This document shows positions 12,201 through 22,557 of a stretch of DNA of 64,000 nt, piece after piece (the first letter of the stretch is position 1; each line of letters opens with the position of its first letter). A model generated the notes under the pieces. The model worked only from the letters and a program-made list of their open reading frames with translations. It had not been told where the DNA came from and did no database searches. Where the stretch lies: contig NC_054707.1 in the NCBI RefSeq assembly GCF_016097555.1, forward strand, positions 45,530,892 to 45,594,891. The letters run 5' to 3'. The DNA is from Gigantopelta aegis (Eukaryota; Mollusca; Gastropoda; Neomphalida; Peltospiridae). Made by a program: the position numbers and the translations under genes.

Positions 12201-15200
12201 TTAACATCCGATTTGTTGTCGTCTGCTAATCGTTCATTTGTGAGGTTTTTCTTCACAGTTAGTGAAGATTCCCATTAACAATAAAGTTCAGACAAGTAAG
12301 TATCAAAATACAAAACTTTACAAACCCCTAAAACCATTAAGTTTACTATAGTCCGTCCCATCATTCTACGATTTAAATGTTAGTTTTTTTGATGTTGTTG
12401 TTTTGTTTTGTTGTGTGTTTGTTTTGGGGTTTTTTTTGTTGTTGTTGTTGTTGTTGTTGTTGTTTTTTTGTAGTTTTTTTGTGTTTTTTTTTGGGGGGGT
12501 GTTGTTGTTTTTATGGGGTTGGGGTGGGGGGGGGGTCTTCTCTTTTTATGTTAACAATTCCAGTTTGGTTTGACGTGAGAAGACAAGTAAAAGTGTTTTG
12601 GAAATAAAAAATAAATACTATTTTTGTGTCCAGTGTATAAAACAATCGGCTCAGAAATAAATAGCATGTAGTAAATTTCATAATATGAACCGTTGGTAAA
12701 ACGCGGACCAGACCGGAACGCTGGACAAACTGATTTATATTTTGTCATGTAGTTGTTTTTACAAATTGAAAATGTCGAACGGCGCATGCGCGGAAATATT
12801 ATTTTTCCAAATGCTAAACGCAGTTAGAAACTACTAACCTTTCCTGTTTAAGAGGTTAACTTTATCAGAAAGAAAAGTTAAAATCATACCGAAAATGTAT
12901 TACCAAGTTGTAGTCATATATCGGAAAATTCATTACGTATGTTTTCATTTCCAGTAAAGGCTATTTACATTTTATTTTTGAAAAATATTGAATATCATGC
13001 ATTAAAATAGCTGTTTAGTTAAAAGAAAATAGTTAACTCTTGAATAATGACGCAGTTCTTATGATTTATTTCTTGAATAGTGGCATAATTTGTTTGATTT
13101 GCTGTATAGTGTATGTACTGGAAATATTAGAATGATATCATGTATTTATAAGGCGTCCTCGTTTTCTGACAATATTTGGAACATTTAACGTAGTTTTGCA
13201 GCGCTTGCGTAAAAGCAAAAGTAGGATTACAACTTTTTCTCGTTATAGGGAATACAAGTATACAGTAAAATAGATTTTGAGCCTTAATATAAACACGAAA
13301 ATAACTACATAAATTAATGAATGAATAAATCTTTAATTTAATATTTAAACACACTTAAAATTCTGTATCTTAATTTAGTATATTTTTTAAACTCTGACCG
13401 GCCGTATCTTATCAATACAGAAACACATAATTATTCTAATAGGCCTTTAATAGTTGTAGGCTCAAGAAGAAAAAACAGAAAAAAACATTTAAGGAAATAT
13501 TAATTACATAATTTTGCTAATAAGTAGTGTAGTGGTAGTCTCAATAATAATAATATTTCCAGGATACAGTCTTGATTTTACTTTAGGTGTTACACATTGT
13601 CATTGGTGTTACTTGTTTTGTCATTGGTGTTACGCAAGGATATTTTAGCTGTCATTTATTTTTGAAATTTAAATTGTTTATCTTGGAAAGCTTCACCTTT
13701 ATGACTTTGATGAAATTTAATTTGATGGACTCCATATTTTTAAATAATTAAAACTGCCACAGTGTATAACTTAAGTCACATACAGAATATCCGTGTGGAA
13801 ATGCACAATTACACCCTTGGATAGTTTTTAATTCTAAAGTTATTCCATATATGTTATTAGGGACATCCAAATAACACATCCATGTGCTCTTGGTTACTAT
13901 AAACCAATTGGATCACACTGCTGAACTACCCCACTTGTCCGGTAACACCAATGACATAATGAGCTTGTTCATAGAATAACACGTGTCTGCACGTGCAGGC
14001 CGATTACAGTTCTGCGTGGCCAGATATAATTTTATGTTTCTTTGTTTATCTAGTTTCCAAAAGTTAACAATAAATATAAGAAAACAAAAACTTAAAGGAC
14101 ATTATATAAGGTCAAGAACAAAATGGATCGAAGAGGGAAAAACAAACAAAATATTTTTGTAATTTAGAATCCAGAAACTACTTTAGTAAATTAATTTCGA
14201 AAATAAAACTAGAAAATGGAACAATAGTTAAAGATCAGGAAGAAATCCTAAAAGAAACTAAAGCTTTTTACCAAAACCTCTACTCAACTCCACCTGGACA
14301 AAATGATAATGATATTATGGAAACACTTGCAAATTATAATTTTAATATCCTGACAAACGAAGATGCAGAAACATTAGAGGGAAATATAATACACTCAGAA
14401 GTATTAACGTGTCTTAAAAATATGAAAAATGCTAAGAGTCCTGGTTCGGATGGGTTTACTGCCGAATTTTCCAAAATTTTCTGGATAGATCTTGGTCATT
14501 TTATTGTTCACTCTATCAATTACAGTTATGCTAAGAAAGAAATGTCTAATGTTCAAAAATTAGGAATCATAACATGTATCCCGAAACCAAACAAACCTAA
14601 AGAATTTCTAAAAAACTGGCGACCAATAACTCTCCTAAACTGTACATATAAACTGACTTCAGGTTGTATTGCAAATCGAATAAAAAGGGTTCTTGATAAA
14701 ATAATAGACTCAGATCAAACAGGCTTTATTAAAGGAAGGTACATTGGTGAAAACATTGATTAATTTATGATATTATGCATTATACCGAAGAACAAGATAT
14801 CCCTGGTTTACTATTATTAATCGATTTCGAAAAAGCTTTTGATTCAATATCTTGGTCATCTATCAATAAAGCCTTAGACATTTTTAACTTCAAAACATCA
14901 CTGAAAGCCTGGATTAAAACACTATATAGTAACTCGGTATCTAGAGTAATTCAGAATGGATTTCTTTCAGAGCCATTTAAACTAGAAAGGGGCTGTAGAC
15001 AAGGCGATCCTTTGTCTCCTTATATATTTATTTTATCTGCTGAAATCCTCGCTATCATAGTAAAAAACTCCAATAATATAAAAGGTATCACTATAGATGG
15101 TGAAAAATATTTAATATCGCAGTATGCAGACGACACAAGTTTTATTTTAGACGGCTCTCCTGAGTCCCTGCAGGGTGTTCTATCTATCCTAGATTATTAT

Positions 15201-18200
15201 GCACAAATATCTGGCCTAAAAATTAACTACACCAAATCAAAAGCTATTTGGATAGGTAGCAAGAAATTTTCAAATGAAGTTTACCATCACACTCGATGGA
15301 AACTACACAGTTTAACCTTCTCGGTATTAACTTTTCCATTAACCTAGAAGAAAGAAAGAAAGAAAGAAAGAAGTGTTTTATTTAACGACGCACTCAACAC
15401 ATTTTATTTACGGTTATATGGCGTCAGACATATGGTTAACGACCACACAGAATTTGAGAGGAAATCCGCTGTCACCACTACATGGGCTACTCTTCCGATT
15501 AGCAGCAAGGGATCTTTTATTTGCGCTTCCCACAGGCAGGATAGCACAAACCATGGCCTTTGTTGAACCAGTTATGGATCACTGGTCGGTGCAAGTGGTT
15601 TACACCGACCTATTGAGCCTTGCGGAGCACTCACTCAGGGTTTGGAGTCGGTATCTGGATTAAAAATCCCATGCCTCGACTGGGATCCGAACCCAGTACC
15701 TACCAGCCTATAGACCGATGGCCTGCCACGACACCACCGAGGCCGGTTAACCTAGAAGAAATTATTGATTTAAATTATAATCCCAAGATTATCGAAATAT
15801 AAAAATTAATGAAGCTATGGTCTATCAGAAAACTTACTGTTTTAGGAAGAATTACAGTCCTGAAAGCGTTAATAGTTTCTAAACTAACATACCTACTGAA
15901 AACATTACCAAATCCAAGCGAACGTTTGCTAAAACATATAAATACATTATTTTTCCAATTTATTAGGAATAGCCGCCGTGAACAACTTAAAAGAAACTTA
16001 ATAACGCAAGACTATAAAAATGGTGGCATCAAAATGATAAACATAAATAATTTTATGACCGCTTTGAAAAGTTCGTGGATCCGACGGATATTTTTAAATA
16101 ACCCAAAATGGATCATTTTGTTCGAAGCTTCTACAAATATATCAACACGTGATTTAATTATATATGGCGACTATTTTGTATACTGTAAAAAAAGTTCAAT
16201 TAAAAATACTTTATGGAGAAACACATTGGTTAGTTGGTTAAGGATGCAAGAAAAACAAATTCCAGTAAACGTAGATGATATTTTCCAGATCAATATTTGG
16301 TTCAACAGTAAAATATGTATAGATAAAAAGCCATTTATACTAAAACGATATATCTCAAAAGGTATTATCTTTATTAACGATTTGTTGAAAGAACAAGGAG
16401 ACTTTCTAACATATGAACAGTTCATAGAGAAATATGACATAATTACCAATTTTCTGGAATATGCTTCATTGGTCAGTGCTATAAAATTATTTATTTACAA
16501 CCTAGATAATTTAAATGATGACGTTTTTATAGCAGTACAAAGTCCTGTTCTTCCATATAACTCAAAGGTTTTGTTCGAAGATCAGAAAGGTTGCAAACAT
16601 ATATATGATTTACTGAACACTCAAACCACCATTCCAAAATCACAAATAAAATATTCTAAAGAAGGATATATCTATGATATATATGATTAGGAAAACTATT
16701 ACATTCTACCCTTTAGATCTGTCAAAAGCACAACATTATCTTGGGTTCAGTATAAAATCATACACCGAATTCTTACAACTAACAAATTTCTAAATATGAT
16801 TAATTATATTGATTCCAATGCCTGTAGTTTTTGCAACAAATCACCTGAAACCATACAACACATTCTATTTGAATGTAGTTTAGTACAGTCTCTGTGGGAA
16901 GCAATAGAAGAATGGATAAGAAATGAAACTGGAATTAATATTACTCTAAGCAGAGACATAGTTATGTTAGGCATGATCAACAACGAAAAAGGTGATTTTG
17001 TAAATTGGCTGACTATCAATATAAAATATTATATTTACAGTATGAAAATACAATATTTTTATCTTTTAATTGTTTTATCTTGAATTTGTATTTTGAAAAG
17101 TGACACTTTCTGTAGAATGACTCACAGTTGTTTTATTGTAGTATATCAGGAGTAGTTCGATATTGGAACCAAGCCTACTGATGGCTGTTGTTGGTTGTCT
17201 CCCTGGGTTGCCTCAGTAGTGGCCCTTATAAGCCTATTTCACTAAACATCGTAAACTTACGTTTACGTGTAAAACTTACACCTGTCGTACGTCTATATGG
17301 TGTTTTTAACTACATAGGTTAACATTGTCGCCTATAGGATTTTATTTGGTACAGTACAACCATGTGTTGGTATACCGGAAACAATGGTTTCCAAACTTTA
17401 TCAAGTTTATTCGTTCTTTCTTTTAAAAAGTTATGTTTGTTTTGTTTAACGACAGTACTAGAGCACGTTAATTTATTAATAATGGACTGTAGATGTCAAA
17501 TTTAAGTGCAAAGTAAGTTAGTAGTATTTCTACGACCGGCTTCGTGAAATGGAGTAAACGTAGGGCCTACACGTAGACGTACGACAAGTGTAAGTTTTAC
17601 ACGTAAACGTAAATTTACGATGTGTAGTGAAATAGGCTTCAGGTCTGTAATGATGAAAAAAGTGGTTTAACTTCTTATTGTACCACTTATAATATAAGTA
17701 GCCAATATCCATAGGTAAGTTTCAAACACGATAGGCCTATATACATTTGCTTCAAAGCAGAACTAGTAGAAAATATAGACATCCACGTTTTAGGTCCGAT
17801 ATACGTGTTCATAAGTTCAAATGATCGAGATAACAAAGTTTGGGTGAACGCCTACAAATGTATCTAGATGTAAACTTAATCGATGAACAGACAAGCACAA
17901 TAATATTTTACTAAACCGATAACATATTTAATAGTTATTTAATTTCTACCCTGCATTTTTACCCATGTTGGCCATAATTAACGTATGCATGTACGTAGGT
18001 AGGTAGGTAGGTAGGTAGGTAGGTAAGTAGGTAGGTAGGTAGGTAGGTAGGTAGGTAGGTAGGTAGAAATCCAGAGTTTGTACCCAAAACAAGAAGCGAA
18101 GAGAAGGGACATTAATAGCGGACTATGAACAATTTGGAATAGCATTTACTGAAAACGAATTCTTGATAAAAATATTAACAGGCCCGAAACCAACTGACTT

Positions 18201-18295
18201 GTTGCGCCGAACATATCTGTAATGTGAAGCATTTAAGGACATTCCAAAAGTAAAAAGAGACAAATAAAGGAGAATCAGACTATTTAAAAGTGTCA

Positions 18296-18326
<31 letters not shown>

Positions 18327-21300
18327 AGAAGTTAGACTTAAAATGTTGAACGAAGGTCTAAAGGTTTAAAGTCTGATCTATATGTCCACGTGTGTTGCCT
18401 CGGTTAGGCCATGAAGATGCAAGGCCAGTAAAGACAAGATGGGTTACATCTCGTCAAGAAAATCCCTAGAGTGACCGTGATGGGATTGTTAAAGTGCTAT
18501 GCGGAGAAGCTGGAGCCATCAGAACATGGGGGAATGAGCCAATGGTGTAACACAGTCGTCATGGTGGGTATAATGCAGAAAGGCCCAGCTCCGGAGAGTA
18601 CAAGATGGTACCGATATAACACGAAATAAAGTTTTTAAATGAGTAGCATCAGCCCACCCAGCTTCATATTTCATCTTATAGTGGGGCAGTAAATTTTCCA
18701 ATGTTGCTAGAACAGGCTGGGGCATGTAGGTACAAAACGCAAACAATGGTGGCGTTCTGCAGAATGGCCGTCATACGAGTCACCAATTTTGTCGACTAAA
18801 ATCACCTGAAAAATGACGTGGAGACAAGGAATCATGATAGATTTTTCATTTCAACTTATTGTCATGCTTATATCCAATTAAGGTTCAAGCACGCTGTCTT
18901 GAGCACACATCTCAGCTATCTGGGCTATCTGTCCAGAACGGTATGTTAGTTATTAGTGGTTAATGAGAGAGATGAGGGTGTAGTGGGATTACACCTATTC
19001 ACTGTGTCGTTGAAACTCGCTCTGGGTTGGAGCAGGTATCTAGCTGCTAACCCAGTACCTATCAGACTTATATCCGATGGTTTAACTACGACACCGCCGA
19101 GGCCGGGATCATGCTAGAAAAGAATCCATTCTGGTGGTCCTGACTGCCGAAAGGAGAAAAGCATTCGTTTCCAATCAGTTTCCGTGGCCGCATACATAAT
19201 AGTAGAAAACTCCATTTCTTTGTCAAAAACAACAAAATGGAGGACTCCCAGTTCGAGCACGAGAAAGGTACCAGACACGTGTACAGGAAAATGTGCAGGG
19301 TGGTTTGTATCGTGATTAGGTAAGTTTTTAAGGGAACGGGTTAAGTTACTAGATACTATATTTAAACAAATTCGCTTCGTGCAGAAGGGGTTTCGACTCC
19401 TGATAAACCACACCAGAATCCTGCCCAACCCATCCCCGTCTCTCCCGCATACGCCTAAACACGTGCAGTGGCAGAAATAAAACAAAAATGTGTTACTACG
19501 GCGTGCTCCAGACTGGAAACCTAATTTAGGACAAACACTACTGAATTGTCAAAACCTCTTAAATATATGTGATCAACCTTGGGGGGAGGGTGCTTTGCGC
19601 TATAGGTGCTGTTCAATTGGCACTATAGCAGAAAATCTTCAGTTACCCAAGTAGTATGTACATGCAAAGTGTCACAATTCTATCACACAATGCACAATCT
19701 GGGTTGTTTATGTCGTTATCCGCCTTACTAATTATTTCTTTAAACATTTTACGTAACACCCAAACCATATGGGTATATCGTGCACCAGCCAGTGCACCAC
19801 AATTGGTCAAAGGCCATGGTATGCGCTTTCCTGTCTATTGGAAAGTGTATACAAAATATCCCTTGCTGCATTAGAAACAAATGTAGCGGGTTTCTACTGA
19901 TGACTGTGTGTCACGGGGATCCTATAATACCCGTAACTGAATGAAATACGATTATCCAAATATCTCTCCTAACTGTATATCTATTAGATCTCTCTGTAAC
20001 GGGCAGTTCAAAACCCGCGTGGCTCATCTAGGTATGATCAGAGATAAGATCTTATATAAAGTATGTATTATTATAGCACGTTTAGTTCACTAGAAAACAC
20101 AACAAAAACACAATACACTTTGGAATCTGTATTAACCTACGCTGACAAATGTACTGCCGCAGTAGTTAATTAACAACAACAAATAATAACAACCCAGAAC
20201 TGATCACTTAATTAGTTAATCTCTAGGTGTCTAGTTTACACAACATTCTAATCACTTCACCGTGACACAACACCCACACGTGTGATAATTGAGAAACACT
20301 TCCAGGGGAACTTAATTAATAAAGGAATTACAACTCTATTCCTAACTGGTTAATTTTTAATTAACCCTTAACTACTCATTCAGTAACCTTGTAATACAGA
20401 ATTAATACTGGTACTTATCACAATAAAGACAATAACCTACAGTTTACGTAGGTCCTCTAGGGTGACTGGTTAAGCTTTATATATATTAGAACAGTGAGCC
20501 TACAGTTTACTGCGTCAGAATTACCGGCAACACCGTCTAAATAATATTGGTATAATACAGTATTAAACTATTTAAAGTCACATCAATCACATCAAGGTTG
20601 TATAACAGAGCAGAAATAATATATAATTACCAGTCCGGACGGACAACGTTCCCCCTGGAAGCCTTCCTATGTTTCTCCCTGATATCTCTAAAACCCTAGC
20701 TATTTATTATAAAAGCCCAGTATCGCCTGGGGGTACATCGCGGCACCGAATACCTACAAGTGATATTTCCACAGCGACCAAGACGACAATTTTCCTTAGA
20801 TGGCCAGACTTGATGACGCGTAGTCGCCAAAATCACGGTCGTAGAAACCGCACTCGCGGAGGTATTACGTAACTACTGGCCACATGGCCTCCGAACCTGG
20901 ACTGGGTGTGTATTAGGCACAGCTCGACCACGGTCGCGCGGAGGTATTACGTAACAAAGTGCCCACCTGCGCTTAAGTGCATATTGGAACTGCACACGGC
21001 CCTCTAAAACAATTAATATCGCCACAGGCGAAAACAAAATTAAGAGCATATTCTGTCACACTGTGTCAGAATTACCAAATGTTTGACGTCTAATAGCCGA
21101 TAATTAATTAATCAATATGTTCTAGTGGTGTAATTAAAGAAAACTAACATTGTTATAAAATCAGTAATGCAATGTCATGCAGAAGGCAACTTCAAAACAA
21201 TGTTTTTCAACTTTTCTTCGCACAGTACACATAATTCCTGTCATACGGGAATTCACCAGGCGCATTCAGTTTGTGACGTTTCGCCAGCCGTTGTTTAGTT

Positions 21301-22472
21301 CACATTAACCACCTTTGAAAATTACCAAGCTTGTAAATAAAACCGAAGAATGGCGCTTTAAACTTTAAAAACTTCATAATCCTTTATAATTAATCTTACT
21401 ACTTTTTCTTGCAGCAAAGCTGGTGATACGATGACCACACTAACTGACAAGTTTTTCGCATGGGACTATGGCGGATCAATAATATTTGACGGTCTCTACC
21501 GATGTGACAAGACATTTGGGACAAATTACCAACCGCTTCTAAATACATTTCTAAACAAATATACAACAGACCCAGATTCATTTGGCTACAAGGTTCAACA
21601 CAATATAACTGTACCATTCCACCGTAATGTAGGAGACAGAATTGGAATGTTCCCCGTTGCGTACCTGAACAGAGCGTCTGAACAGTCTGTTACAACAGGC
21701 CCTGACGTAGATCTGGCCCAAGCAGTTGCAGAACAGTATGTCCTTAAGTTTCCAATTAGACTTCCTGATGGAACATTTGCCCGCAGAAAAGGATGGAAAG
21801 GGAATAGCTTCAACACTTCAACCTATCTTTGGATAGATGATACCTATATGGGCTTCACGCTTTTAGCTCGCTTGTCCCGGATGTTCAAAAATGAAGAATA
21901 TGCCAAATTCATCGCCAAACAACGCATGTCTTTTAACCACCATCTTCAGGACCAAAAGGATGGTTTGTTTTTTCACGGAATTAACACGGCACCCAAGACC
22001 CTGTCTTGCTGTAAATGGGGTCGAGCCAATGGGTGGAGTATCACGGCTTCTGTAGAGGTCTTGTTGACTTTAACACCCTTCAAGGAAAGCATGAAGCACG
22101 AATGGAACGCCATAATGGATAGCTTCAGAAGACACGCCAGAGGGATGGTCAAACATCAGTCTTCAGACGGAAGATGGCACCAGCTCGTGGATGATGACAC
22201 ATCGTATCTGGAGACGTCCTGTACAGCAATGACTATCAGCTCTATAGCAAGGGCGGTTAACGAAGGGTGGTTAGACAGAAAGGAATTCGAAGAAAGCTTA
22301 CATCGAGGATGGAAAGGTCTGGAAACCGTCTTGAAATCTAATGGTACTATCAGTGGTGTGTGCCGTGGAACAGGTAAGTAGCTTTGTAAAGATTTGTGTT
22401 GTTGGATCTTCATATTTGCAAGTTGCTTTATAATCAAATACAATTCAAATTAATGCTAAATCAAGAAACAGG

Positions 22473-22557
<85 letters not shown>

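Noticed and set aside
15373..15802. Protein-coding ORFs in the 15.4-15.8 kb segment
   Set aside because: They lie in a SINE; the same peptides appear at 5.0, 10.3 and 53.0 kb because the DNA is repeated.
14317..17083. Host gene encoding a multi-ORF protein
   Set aside because: The ORFs are pieces of a LINE reverse transcriptase with stops, frameshifts and a SINE insertion.
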